Assembly: GCA_030432405.1 (NCBI GenBank)
Contig: JAUIHG010000005.1
Coordinates: forward strand, 1-52,907
DNA: 52,907 nucleotides
From: Bacteroidia bacterium
Lineage (GTDB): Bacteria; Bacteroidota; Bacteroidia; Chitinophagales; BACL12
Direction of reading: 5' to 3'
Positions within the stretch are counted from its first letter, which is position 1, and every line of letters starts with the position of its first letter. This document shows, in pieces, positions 41,967-50,554 of the stretch. A program made the translations under genes and the position numbers. Under the pieces are notes generated by a model. The model had not been told where the DNA came from. It saw only the letters and a program-made list of their open reading frames with translations, and ran no database searches.

Positions 41967-43451
41967 ATGGCCGAATCGCTCAAACGCCTGCATGCCCTGG
42001 TTCAGGCGCTCGGACCGCGCGAACGCGGACAGGTGCGGCGAACCCTGCAGGCCAACAAGAAGCATAGCGCCAAGGAGCGCCTGTTCCAGGCCTTGGTTGC
42101 CGCGCGGGAACCGGATGCCCTGGGCCTGGCCCAATGGGCGCAGACGGAAGCCTGGTCGCTGGACTCGGCCGTTCAGGGCCTGACCGAAAGCATTCTGCGG
42201 GTCCTGTCCAAGGCCCGCAGCCGGGCCTCAACCGAGGGCCGTTTGCTGGAACGCCTTGCCTGGTCCGAAGTGCTGCGCTCCAAAGGCCTGGTGGATTGGT
42301 CCGTCGAGCTTATGGCCCGGTCCAGAAGGCTGGCCGAAGAGGAAGGGCATCGGGAGGCCATTGTTTGGTCGCTGGGCAGGCAACACTGGCCGAGCACCTA
42401 CCTGGCAGAGGCGGAGGACAGTCTGGATCGTTTGGAAGCCGATCTGGTTCAGCACCAGCGCCTGCTCGATGATGTACGTATGGAGATCGTGACCCAGCAC
42501 CTGGCGCGTTGGACGGACATCTTCCTTGTGCGCACCAGCGGGAGTTTTGCCGAGTCGTGCACTGTGCTGCAGGAGCGGGTCCTGGCGCATCCTGCGCTGC
42601 ACAAACCTCCCCCGGTCAGCAGCACCAAAGCCCATTACCTCTTTTGGGATTTGTTGGCCTCCGTGCACTTTTACATGGAGGACTGGCAGGCCAGCCGGCT
42701 GGCCTGCGAACAGCTGTACCACAACCTGCGCAAGCAGCAGGACGCCCGGGAACGACAGCCGCATTACCAGCTGGCCATGCTGCTGACCAATACCATGCTG
42801 CTGGCCAACCGCTGCAAGGATGCTTCCGACTTCCGGCAGCAATGGAGGCGCTGGGAGGCCGTTCGCCAAGCCTGCACCTCCGCCACGGAGCATAACCGCA
42901 TTGAGGCGCAAACCGTGCCGCGGGCCCAATTGCAGCTGGCCTGGCATGCGGCCATCAACGGGGATCGGGCGGGTTGGCAGGAACTGATGGTGGCCTACTT
43001 TGAACCCATGTTGTCCGGAGGGCGGATCTCGGAAATGGAGCGTTTCCAGGCCTTCGTTGACCTATCCGGCATGGCCCTGTACCTGCGCCGCTATGGCCAG
43101 TCCCTGGCCTTCGCCGAGCAGGCAAAAAGCTGCAAAGACGCCCAAACCGACAAGGAGCGGGCCTATGCGGCAGGGTGGTACGGGCTTCTGGCCGCCTTTG
43201 GCCTGGAGGATCCATCCGTGTTCGAATCACGCCTGCGCTCCTGGAGCCTGCAGTTGCGGCACGGAGCCGGGCAGCATTGGCCGCGGGAGCGGGTGCTGCT
43301 CACGGGCTTGAAGCAGGCTTTTCGCCGGCCCGCCGGCGAACGCCGGGCACGGCTGCAGCAGGCACGGGCGGATTGGGTGCAAGGCTTTGACCCGCCGGGC
43401 TCCACGCGGCATATCGATGTGGCCGAGGCCCTGGCGATCGGCCTGGGTTGA
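41967..43451 (+). CDS. ~500-residue helical protein, second paralogue
   Basis: This 494-residue relative of the protein at 39082-40596 has the same length, the same helical character and no signal peptide. It begins LKRLHALVQALGPRERGQVRRTL, with LARSRRLAEEEGHREAIV and other repeats of Ala/Leu/Arg/Glu helices. The ATG at 41967 is chosen over a TTG two codons upstream. It is separated from its paralogue by a T9SS cargo gene on the other strand. The shared C-terminal segment LLT.LKQAFRRPAGERRARL carries a TTCGC palindrome at the site homologous to one in the paralogue. Function unknown; tetratricopeptide-like binding is possible. Confidence 0.7.
   Translation: MAESLKRLHALVQALGPRERGQVRRTLQANKKHSAKERLFQALVAAREPDALGLAQWAQTEAWSLDSAVQGLTESILRVLSKARSRASTEGRLLERLAWSEVLRSKGLVDWSVELMARSRRLAEEEGHREAIVWSLGRQHWPSTYLAEAEDSLDRLEADLVQHQRLLDDVRMEIVTQHLARWTDIFLVRTSGSFAESCTVLQERVLAHPALHKPPPVSSTKAHYLFWDLLASVHFYMEDWQASRLACEQLYHNLRKQQDARERQPHYQLAMLLTNTMLLANRCKDASDFRQQWRRWEAVRQACTSATEHNRIEAQTVPRAQLQLAWHAAINGDRAGWQELMVAYFEPMLSGGRISEMERFQAFVDLSGMALYLRRYGQSLAFAEQAKSCKDAQTDKERAYAAGWYGLLAAFGLEDPSVFESRLRSWSLQLRHGAGQHWPRERVLLTGLKQAFRRPAGERRARLQQARADWVQGFDPPGSTRHIDVAEALAIGLG
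43321..43340. repeat. TTCGC palindrome, 8-bp stem, loop CCCG
   Basis: TTCGCCGGCCCGCCGGCGAA near the 3' end of the second paralogue (F-R-R-P-A-G-E); identical to 6357-6376. Confidence 0.85.
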
Positions 43452-43492
43452 GGGCGTTGTTGAGGGCCCCGTTGAGCTCCGCGTCGAGGCAC

Positions 43493-43524
43493 AAAAAAAC
43501 CGGACGCCGCAGGGCATCCGGTTT
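43493..43524 (-). terminator. Terminator of the sigma factor/small-protein operon
   Basis: A 12-bp stem (AAACCGGACGCC / GGCATCCGGTTT, one G-T pair, 4-base loop) runs into a T-run on the minus strand, just after the stop of the 79-residue gene at 43548. Confidence 0.8.
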
Positions 43525-43547
43525 GGGTATGGTTGATGACGGGGCGT

Positions 43548-43787
43548 TTAGCGCGTCGTCTCGACGGGGGCGGTGCTGCGGCTGTAGCGCAGCAGATCGT
43601 TCACGGTGCTGGCACGCGGCGCGTAGCGCAAGCCTTCCAAAGCCTCCATGGAAGCCTTCAAAGCCTCGTAGCGTGCTTGCCAGTCGGGGTTTTGCCGGAG
43701 TTCCCGGCGGATGGCCACCATTTCCTGGGGGGAGCACTCCCCGTACAAATAGCGGACCAGGTCGTTTTGGGTAAGGGTGTGTTGCAT
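43548..43787 (-). CDS. 79-residue protein after an ECF sigma gene
   Basis: This small soluble protein (MQHTLTQNDLVRYLYGECSPQE...) follows the sigma factor gene by 75 bases on the same strand. The sequence TQNDLVRYLYGECSPQEMVAI resembles the N-terminal zinc-finger-like anti-sigma start of Bacteroidota regulators, but a membrane segment and the full HxxxCxxC zinc motif are missing. It could be a short cytosolic partner of the sigma factor. The ATG at 43787 is chosen over an upstream in-frame extension. Confidence 0.65.
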   Translation of the reverse strand: MQHTLTQNDLVRYLYGECSPQEMVAIRRELRQNPDWQARYEALKASMEALEGLRYAPRASTVNDLLRYSRSTAPVETTR

Positions 43788-43862
43788 GGGCTGCTTTTGG
43801 TTCAAGGAGGCCCTGCTGCGCAGAACCGCCCTTAAAACGCCGCCCATGGGCCCCTATTGCTG

Positions 43863-44441
43863 CTAGAGCGCAATATTTTTCTCGGCGATCATTTTGCGCA
43901 TGTTAATCAACGCATAACGCATGCGGCCCAATGCGGTATTGATGCTCACATCGGTCAGCGCGGCAATCTCCTTGAAGGACATTTCCGCATAGTGGCGCAG
44001 GATGACCACTTCTTTTTGCTCCGGCGGAAGCTGTTCGACCAGGTGGCGCACCTTGCGGCGGGTCTGGCCGACCACCATGTCGTCCTCTGCGGTGTTGTCC
44101 GCAAAGTCGAGCACGTTGAAGATGTCAAAGCCTTCGGTGTTGGTGATCGTGGGCTGGCGCTTCTTGCGGCGGAAGTGGTCGATGCACAGGTTGTAGCTGA
44201 TGCGCATGACCCAGGGCAAGAACTTGCCTTCCTCCTTGTAGCGGCCGGAACGCAAGGTGTCGATCACCTTGATGAAGGTGTCCTGGAAGATGTCTTCGGC
44301 CAGGGCCGAATCCTTGACGAGAAATAGAATGGAGGTGTAGACCTTTTCCTTGTGACGCTCGATGAGCTGTTCCAGGGCGGTCTCGTTGCCGGCCAAATAG
44401 CGGCCGATCAACTGCTTGTCGGTAAGCACGTCTACCTGCAT
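43863..44441 (-). CDS. ECF-type RNA polymerase sigma factor
   Basis: This 192-residue sigma-70 factor has region 2 in ALAEDIFQDTFIKVIDTLRSGRY and LPWVMRISYNLCIDHFRRKKRQ, and region 4 in LPPEQKEVVILRHYAEMSFKEIAALTDVSINTALGRMRYALINMRK. It differs clearly from the sigma factor at 6450 and is a separate class. It is divergent from uvrA across a 200-base gap with a 6-bp dyad, and is followed by the 79-residue gene and a terminator, so it forms a two-gene operon. Confidence 0.94.
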   Translation of the reverse strand: MQVDVLTDKQLIGRYLAGNETALEQLIERHKEKVYTSILFLVKDSALAEDIFQDTFIKVIDTLRSGRYKEEGKFLPWVMRISYNLCIDHFRRKKRQPTITNTEGFDIFNVLDFADNTAEDDMVVGQTRRKVRHLVEQLPPEQKEVVILRHYAEMSFKEIAALTDVSINTALGRMRYALINMRKMIAEKNIAL

Positions 44442-44471
44442 GACTCAGGGGGAGGTTGCGAGTACAGTAAA

Positions 44472-44486
44472 GACTGAATATCAGTC
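44472..44486. promoter_or_regulatory. Dyad between the sigma factor and uvrA
   Basis: GACTGA-ATA-TCAGTC, a 6-bp dyad 31 bases upstream of the sigma start in the divergent region. It could control either gene; function unknown. Confidence 0.35.
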
Positions 44487-44641
44487 AGGTAGGGCTTACA
44501 GCTATGGGCAGATGCGTTGGGTGAAGCGGGAATTCCGGACGGACAAATCCCGCACGACAAGCGGTTATACCACCTCAAGATAGGTTTTCTTTGCGCTGCA
44601 CGCAAGGCCTTGTGACCGCATTACCCCGAAAAAATCCCTCC

Positions 44642-47509
44642 GTGCCTCCAGCCAAAGGCTCTTCCACCACCGCGCCAAAACGCCGCAAAACTAAGCGGGG
44701 CAAGGGCTCCGACGCCATCCGCATCAAGGGTGCCCGGGTCCACAACCTGCAGAACGTCTCCGTCGATATTCCGCGCAACAAGCTTGTGGTTGTGACAGGC
44801 GTATCCGGCTCAGGGAAGTCCTCGCTGACCATGGATACGCTCTATGCAGAAGGCCAGCGCCGCTATGTGGAGAGCCTGAGCGCCTATGCCCGCCAGTTCC
44901 TGGGCCGCATGGAGAAGCCGGACGTGGACCTGATTGAGGGCCTCTGTCCGGCCATCGCACTGGAGCAAAAAGTGACCACGCGGACCACCCGCAGCACGGT
45001 CGGTTCGCTGACGGAGGTGGACGACTACCTGCGCCTTTTGTTCGCCCGTGCCGGGCGAACCCTGCACCCCGAGACCGGGGAGGAAGTCCGGCGCCACGAG
45101 GTCAGCGATGTGGTGGATGCCCTGTTGGAACTCCCGGCCGGCACCAAGGTGCAGGTGCTCTCGCCCCTGCAGACCGAACACCCCCGCACGCTGGAGGCGG
45201 AGCTCAAGCTGTTGCAGCAAAAAGGCTACGTGCGAGTGGCCACGCCGGAAGGCACCGAGCGCATCGAAGACGTGCTGGCGCGCAAGAAGCGGCCGGACTA
45301 CGCCGAAGTGCTGCTGGTGGTGGACCGCTTTGCCGCCGGCCCTCCGGCCGAAGACCTGGAGGAACAGGAAGCCGAAGACCGCCGCAACCGCATGTCGGAT
45401 TCGGTGGAAACCGCCTTCCAGGAATCCTACGGCGACTGCATCGTGGAGGTCCTGGAGCGCGGCAAGGAATCCCGGCGCATGGCCTTCTCGACCCGCTTCG
45501 AGCTGCATGGCATGCGCTTCGAGATCCCTTCGGAGGCCTTTTTCAACTACAACAACCCCTACGGCGCCTGCGACCGCTGCCAGGGTTTTGGCAATGTGGT
45601 GGGCATCGACGAAGACCTGGTCATTCCCGATCCCAACCTGAGCGTCTACGAAGGGGCTGTTGCGCCCTGGAAGGGGGCCAAAATGAAAGCCTGGCTGGAC
45701 AAGCTGGTCCGCGCTGCGGAGGCTGCGGATTTCCCGATCCATAAGCCGGTCAAAAAGCTTTCGCCGGAGGCGTACCAGCTGCTCTGGACGGGCAACAAAC
45801 ACTTCAAGGGGCTGAACGCCTTTTTTGAGCACCTGGAGGCGAAGGCCTACAAAATCCAGTACCGCGTAATGCTGTCGCGCTACCGCGGGCGGACCAAGTG
45901 CCCGGATTGCAAGGGCACGCGCCTGCGCAAGGACGCGCAGTACGTCCAGGTGGGCGGCACCAACATCACCGAGCTGATGCTCAAGCCGGTCAGCGGGGTG
46001 CGCGCCTGGATGGAGGACCTGGAACTGTCTCCGCAACAGCAGCAGATTGCCGGGCGCATCCTGCTCGAAATCCGCCAGCGCCTGGACTTCATGCTGGACG
46101 TGGGCCTGGGCTACCTGACCCTGACGCGGCCCTCCAACACGCTGTCGGGCGGGGAAAGCCAGCGCATCAACCTCACCCGGCAGTTGGGCAGCAACCTGAC
46201 CTCCAGCCTCTACATCCTTGACGAGCCTTCCGTGGGCCTGCACCCCCGCGACACCGCCCGGCTCATCCGCGTGCTCAAGCGCCTGCGCGACCTGGGCAAT
46301 ACCGTGGTGGTGGTGGAACACGAAGAGGAAATCATGCGCGCCGCCGACCACATCATCGACATGGGGCCGGCCGCGGGCATCCACGGGGGCAAAGTGGTGG
46401 CTTCCGCGCCTTACGGCGAATTGCTCGAACATCCCCAGATGTCAAAAGCGAGCCTGACCGCCGCCTACCTCTCCGGACGCGAGGCCATCCCCACACCGGC
46501 CCGCCGCCGCCGGGTACGCGAGAAAATCACCGTCAAAGGCGCGCGGCAGCACAATTTGAAAGACATTGACGTGGACTTTCCGCTCAACATGCTCACCGTG
46601 GTCAGCGGTGTAAGCGGCAGTGGAAAAACGACGCTGGTCAAAGGCATTCTGGTGCCCGCCCTGCGAAAGGCCATCATGGAATTCGGCGAGAAGCCGGGCG
46701 CGTTTGACGGCCTGGAAGGGGCGGTCAAACGGCTGAGTGCGGTGGAACTGGTGGATCAGAATCCGATCGGCAAATCCAGCCGCTCCAACCCGGTGACCTA
46801 TGTAAAAGCCTACGACGCCATCCGGGAGCTGTTTTCGAAATTGCCCGCCGCCAAGGTGCGCGGCCTGCAGCCCAAGCACTTTTCCTTCAACGTGGACGGC
46901 GGGCGTTGCGACACCTGCAAAGGGGAAGGGGAGCAGATCGTGGAAATGCAATTCCTGGCCGACGTGCGCCTGGTCTGCGAAGACTGCAAGGGCCAGCGCT
47001 TTAAGCCGGAAGTCCTGGAAGTGACCCATGCGGGCAAAAACATCCACCAGGTGCTGCAGCTCTCGGTGGAGGAGGCTCTCGCGTTCTTTGAAGACGAAAA
47101 GGACGTGGTGCGCAAGCTCCAGCCCCTGGCCGATGTGGGCCTGGGCTATGTGCAACTCGGCCAGTCGGCGAGCACCCTGTCCGGCGGCGAGGCCCAGCGC
47201 GTCAAGCTGGCGTCCTTTCTGGGCAAGGGCCGCAATGCCGATCCGGTGTTGTTTGTCTTCGACGAACCCACCACCGGCCTGCACTTCCACGACATCCGCA
47301 AACTGCTCACCGCCTTTGAGGCCTTGATCGAACGCGGCCATTCGGTGATTGTGGTGGAGCACAACACCGACGTGATCCGCTGCGCCGATCACGTGATCGA
47401 CCTGGGCCCGGACGGCGGTGCCGCCGGTGGGGAAGTGGTCTTCGCGGGCACGCCCGAAGGCTTGATGGAATGCGCGGAGAGTTTGACCGGACAGCATTTG
47501 AGCCGATAA
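44642..47509 (+). CDS. uvrA: UvrA, excinuclease ABC subunit A
   Basis: This ~955-residue damage-recognition ATPase of nucleotide excision repair has both ABC domains complete: Walker [10 protein letters not shown] and GVSGSGKTT, signatures LSGGESQRI and LSGGEAQRV, and Walker [12 protein letters not shown] and [11 protein letters not shown]. Its zinc-binding cysteines are seen in [14 protein letters not shown] and in [14 protein letters not shown]. No ATG lies before [11 protein letters not shown] at 44642 or TTG at 44591 are the candidate starts, giving a ~25-42-residue basic N-terminal extension before [14 protein letters not shown] palindrome at 45041 encodes FARAGR. Confidence 0.96.
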   Translation: MPPAKGSSTTAPKRRKTKRGKGSDAIRIKGARVHNLQNVSVDIPRNKLVVVTGVSGSGKSSLTMDTLYAEGQRRYVESLSAYARQFLGRMEKPDVDLIEGLCPAIALEQKVTTRTTRSTVGSLTEVDDYLRLLFARAGRTLHPETGEEVRRHEVSDVVDALLELPAGTKVQVLSPLQTEHPRTLEAELKLLQQKGYVRVATPEGTERIEDVLARKKRPDYAEVLLVVDRFAAGPPAEDLEEQEAEDRRNRMSDSVETAFQESYGDCIVEVLERGKESRRMAFSTRFELHGMRFEIPSEAFFNYNNPYGACDRCQGFGNVVGIDEDLVIPDPNLSVYEGAVAPWKGAKMKAWLDKLVRAAEAADFPIHKPVKKLSPEAYQLLWTGNKHFKGLNAFFEHLEAKAYKIQYRVMLSRYRGRTKCPDCKGTRLRKDAQYVQVGGTNITELMLKPVSGVRAWMEDLELSPQQQQIAGRILLEIRQRLDFMLDVGLGYLTLTRPSNTLSGGESQRINLTRQLGSNLTSSLYILDEPSVGLHPRDTARLIRVLKRLRDLGNTVVVVEHEEEIMRAADHIIDMGPAAGIHGGKVVASAPYGELLEHPQMSKASLTAAYLSGREAIPTPARRRRVREKITVKGARQHNLKDIDVDFPLNMLTVVSGVSGSGKTTLVKGILVPALRKAIMEFGEKPGAFDGLEGAVKRLSAVELVDQNPIGKSSRSNPVTYVKAYDAIRELFSKLPAAKVRGLQPKHFSFNVDGGRCDTCKGEGEQIVEMQFLADVRLVCEDCKGQRFKPEVLEVTHAGKNIHQVLQLSVEEALAFFEDEKDVVRKLQPLADVGLGYVQLGQSASTLSGGEAQRVKLASFLGKGRNADPVLFVFDEPTTGLHFHDIRKLLTAFEALIERGHSVIVVEHNTDVIRCADHVIDLGPDGGAAGGEVVFAGTPEGLMECAESLTGQHLSR
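45041..45059. repeat. TTCGC palindrome, 8-bp stem, loop TGC
   Basis: TTCGCCCGTGCCGGGCGAA in uvrA (F-A-R-A-G-R), CCCG/CGGG inner stem. Confidence 0.85.
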
Positions 47510-47610
47510 GGCTGCACCAGGGATTCCTTAAAGTTTCGGGGCGGCCGTTAAACCCCGTTAAAGTGCCCGCGCCCGGATACGCTGCGGCGCTGGAATGCGG
47601 TTGAAGCCGC

Positions 47611-49158
47611 ATGAACGAAAACCAAAACAATCCATTCGCCGGCCCGGACAAGCCGGGCGGCGAAGGCGGTACCGGTCGGGGGATCGGTGCTGCGGCACAA
47701 CACAGCGGAGCAGAACGAGCCCACGGTACGCAGGGACCAACATATCCACCCAGTGGATTCGAGCGTTTCCGCCAATGGCTGGGCAGTTCGCTGAGCGTGC
47801 AGATGTTCAGCATTGTGGTCGTGGTGCTGCTGTTGCTCATCCCATTGGATATGACCCGCGATCTGGTGGCCGAGCGGAAGATCCGCCAGCAAGAAGCCAT
47901 TGGGGAAGTGGGCGACCGCTGGGGCAAGGAGCAAACCTTGATAGGCCCGGTGCTGAGCATTCCCTATACCAGGGAACTGACGCGCCTCATCGATGATCGG
48001 AACGAAACCTTCACATCGGACCATGTGCTGCACATCCTGCCGGAAACCCTGCACATCGATGCGGGCATTGCGCCGGAGGTCCGGCGAAGGGGCATTTTTC
48101 CCGTTGTGGTCTACCACGGCCAGGTGGCCCTGAGTGGCCATTTTGAACGCAAGGCTTTTGCACACGCCCTGCCGGATGGGGCACAGGTGCACTGGGACAA
48201 GGCCTACCTCAGCATGGGTTTGTCCGATCAGCGCGGCATCCGGGATGCTGCCCGGCTGGCATGGAATGGCCGAAAGCTGCCCTTTGAACCTTCATCGGCC
48301 AAGCACGTCTTGCCGGAGGCGGCGCTGCAAACCGGGCTACCGGTGCAGGGCCTGGCCCCTGAAGGTTGGTCCCCGGGTGATCGGCATCAACGCCGCATGG
48401 ACCCGGTGGCAGACAAAATGGACCAATCGTTCCAATTTGATATTCCGCTGAAGCTAGACGGCAGCCTGGGTTGGCATGCCGTGCCGGTGGGCAAGCATAC
48501 CACCACCACGATGCGGGCCGATTGGCCGGACCCGAGTTTTACGGGGGCGTTTTTGCCCAAACACGAAATAGATCAGGACGGGTTTGAGGCCAATTGGGAA
48601 GTGTTCCACCTCAACCGCCCCTTTGCCCAATTGACCAATTCGGATTTTGGGCGCATGGAGCAGTCGGCCTTCGGGGTCTCGCTGCTCACGCCGGTGGACC
48701 AATACACCCAAACGGAACGGGCGGTCAAATACGGGGTGCTGATCATCGCCCTGACCTTTTTGGCCCTCTTCCTGGTGCAATTGCTGCTCAAGCGCCATTG
48801 GCATCCTGTGCGTTATGTGCTGGTCGGACTGGCCTTGAGCCTTTTTTACGTTTTGCTTTTGGCCCTTGCCGAAAAAATCGGGTTTTGCATGGCCTATGGG
48901 GTCGCGGCTTTAGCCACCGTTGGGTTGATCACCTATTATTCCGGTGGGGCGATTCGCCGGAAGGCGGCCCTGTTTGGATTTGGCAGTGCTCTGGCCGCCG
49001 TCTATGGCTTTCTGTTCATCACCCTGGCCGCAGAAGACTACGCCCTGCTGATCGGTGCGCTCGGCTTGTTTGTGGTGCTTGCCGCTGTGATGACGCTGAG
49101 CCGCCGGATGGGGGTGGCTGCGCAAGGCCCCGATGATGCGCAGCCTTCAACCGCATGA
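47611..49158 (+). CDS. creD: CreD-like inner-membrane protein
   Basis: This 515-residue membrane protein of the CreD (cell envelope integrity) family has one N-terminal helix (~64-80, VQMFSIVVVVLLLLIPLDMT), a large exterior loop with the family phrase RQQEAIGEVGDRWGKEQTLIGPVL, and five or six C-terminal helices from KYGVLIIALTFLALFLV on. Unlike most relatives it has a ~57-residue Gly/Pro/Ala-rich cytosolic head, part of which is encoded by a long palindrome at 47635-47664. No CreBC two-component genes are near. Confidence 0.88.
   Translation: MNENQNNPFAGPDKPGGEGGTGRGIGAAAQHSGAERAHGTQGPTYPPSGFERFRQWLGSSLSVQMFSIVVVVLLLLIPLDMTRDLVAERKIRQQEAIGEVGDRWGKEQTLIGPVLSIPYTRELTRLIDDRNETFTSDHVLHILPETLHIDAGIAPEVRRRGIFPVVVYHGQVALSGHFERKAFAHALPDGAQVHWDKAYLSMGLSDQRGIRDAARLAWNGRKLPFEPSSAKHVLPEAALQTGLPVQGLAPEGWSPGDRHQRRMDPVADKMDQSFQFDIPLKLDGSLGWHAVPVGKHTTTTMRADWPDPSFTGAFLPKHEIDQDGFEANWEVFHLNRPFAQLTNSDFGRMEQSAFGVSLLTPVDQYTQTERAVKYGVLIIALTFLALFLVQLLLKRHWHPVRYVLVGLALSLFYVLLLALAEKIGFCMAYGVAALATVGLITYYSGGAIRRKAALFGFGSALAAVYGFLFITLAAEDYALLIGALGLFVVLAAVMTLSRRMGVAAQGPDDAQPSTA
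47635..47664. repeat. TTCGC palindrome, 12-bp stem with a bulged G, loop ACAAG
   Basis: TTCGCC, bulged G, GCCCGG, loop, CCGGGC, GGCGAA; the longest stem in the window, in the low-complexity head of CreD. Confidence 0.7.
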
Positions 49159-49258
49159 TAAAGCCTTCCCGGAAGCGGTCCCTGCCGGTCTGCAGGCGCA
49201 TGGCCTATGGTCGGCATACCGCCTCCGGCGAAGCACCACCTTCCACTACCTTCGCGGT

Positions 49259-49795
49259 ATGAAGCCCACTGCCCTCGCCGCCCTGTTGTTGACCAGCGTC
49301 CTGTGCTGCGTCACCTTTTCCTGCGAAGACCCCGACGACCCCACCGGTACACCGGACGATACGGCCCGTATAGCGGCCACGGTGGACGGGGAATCCTACG
49401 AAGTCACCGGCATCCTGGTAACGGGAACCCTGATTGATGGTGGCAGCGTCAACAGCCTGGCCGTTGGCGGTTCCACCTTGCCTTTTGGCGGCATCACCGA
49501 GGGCTTTGCACTTGGCCTTATCCATGCCGACGGCACGGCCTTTGCACCCGGGCAGACCTTCGAGACCAGCAGCACCACATCCGTGGCCGCTTGCGAATAC
49601 CTGCTGGAAAGCTTCCTGGACGACATCCGCGCGGAATCCGAAAATACCGGAGTGGGGCAGATCACGCTGACGGCCTTTGACACGGTCAACAACGTGGCAT
49701 CGGGCACCTTTTGGTTCGATGGGGCGGACGACGACGATCCGGCCACGGTCTACCAAATCCGGGACGGGGTTTTTGAAAACGTACCCTTCGACTGA
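49259..49795 (+). CDS. Lipoprotein, DUF6252-like
   Basis: This 178-residue lipoprotein (signal ALAALLLTSVLCCVTFSC, acylated Cys at about residue 21) has an acidic linker and a beta-rich domain that begins ARIAATVDGESYEVTG and ends GTFWFDGADDDDPATVYQIRDGVFENVPF. These opening and closing phrases match the small DUF6252 lipoproteins of Bacteroidota, which have no known role. The ATG at 49259 gives the lipoprotein signal. Confidence 0.7.
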   Translation: MKPTALAALLLTSVLCCVTFSCEDPDDPTGTPDDTARIAATVDGESYEVTGILVTGTLIDGGSVNSLAVGGSTLPFGGITEGFALGLIHADGTAFAPGQTFETSSTTSVAACEYLLESFLDDIRAESENTGVGQITLTAFDTVNNVASGTFWFDGADDDDPATVYQIRDGVFENVPFD

Positions 49796-49823
49796 GGCTG
49801 GCAGCTCCGGATGGGGAGCTGTT

Positions 49824-49838
49824 TTCGCCGGAGGCGAA
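49824..49838. repeat. TTCGC palindrome, 6-bp stem (8 bp with flanks), loop GGA
   Basis: TTCGCCGGAGGCGAA, flanked by two extra T/A pairs, intergenic between the lipoprotein and SET genes; same core as 12795-12809. Confidence 0.8.
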
Positions 49839-49919
49839 AAGCTTGCACCAGATGCTGCGCGTGCGGTACTTTGTAGGAGGAATGCCGGAGTTCCGTTGCC
49901 GGCATTGCGCCCGCACAAC

Positions 49920-50534
49920 GTGATCCATCCCCACACCGAACTGCGCAACCTCGGCGAGCCCATCGGCTACGGCGTGTTTGCCACCGCCTTCATCCCCGAA
50001 GGCACCATCGTCTATGTCAAAGACAGCCTGGAGACGGTGATTTCCCCCACGGATTACCTGTTGCATCCGCCCGATATGCGGGCCGTGGTGGACAAGTATT
50101 CCTACATCGACCCGGAAGGCAACCGGGTAGTGAGTTGGGACTTTGCCAAATACGTCAACCACTGCTGCGACTGCAATACCATCAGCACCGGCTACGGTTT
50201 TGAGATGGCGGTCCGCGACATCCACCCGGGCGAGCAGATCACCGACGAATACGGCATCTTCAACCTGGACGAGGAAATGGTGCTGCACTGCGGCAAACCG
50301 AATTGCCGCCAGACCATCCGCCCGGAGGACTTTGACCGCTACTACGGCGACTGGGACCTGCGCATCCGCGCGTCCATCCACCGCCTGTTCATGGTCGATC
50401 AACCCCTGATGGGCTTTGTGGACGCCGATACCCGCGCCGCGCTGGACAGCCTCTATCAGGATCCTGAGCAGTACCGCTCTGTCTACGCGCTTCGGCTGCA
50501 GAAAAGCCAGCAAAACCTTAAGCAAAACACCTGA
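49920..50534 (+). CDS. SET-domain protein, GTG start
   Basis: This 204-residue free-standing SET-domain protein is a possible protein lysine methyltransferase. The family motifs are present: NHCC (N80-C83) within the NHxCxPN region, the catalytic ITDEYG (D109-Y111), and a post-SET cysteine pair CGKPNC (124-129). No ATG starts the fold; GTG at 49920 gives the usual opening MIHPHTELR. Bacterial SET proteins of this type may modify ribosomal or chromatin-like proteins; the target here is unknown. Confidence 0.85.
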   Translation: MIHPHTELRNLGEPIGYGVFATAFIPEGTIVYVKDSLETVISPTDYLLHPPDMRAVVDKYSYIDPEGNRVVSWDFAKYVNHCCDCNTISTGYGFEMAVRDIHPGEQITDEYGIFNLDEEMVLHCGKPNCRQTIRPEDFDRYYGDWDLRIRASIHRLFMVDQPLMGFVDADTRAALDSLYQDPEQYRSVYALRLQKSQQNLKQNT

Positions 50535-50554
50535 CTACGCTGTCCAAGGCCACG

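Noticed and set aside
43218-43228. GTGTTCGAATC, similar to a tRNA T-loop
   Set aside because: No acceptor stem or other tRNA arms pair around it; it lies inside a protein gene.
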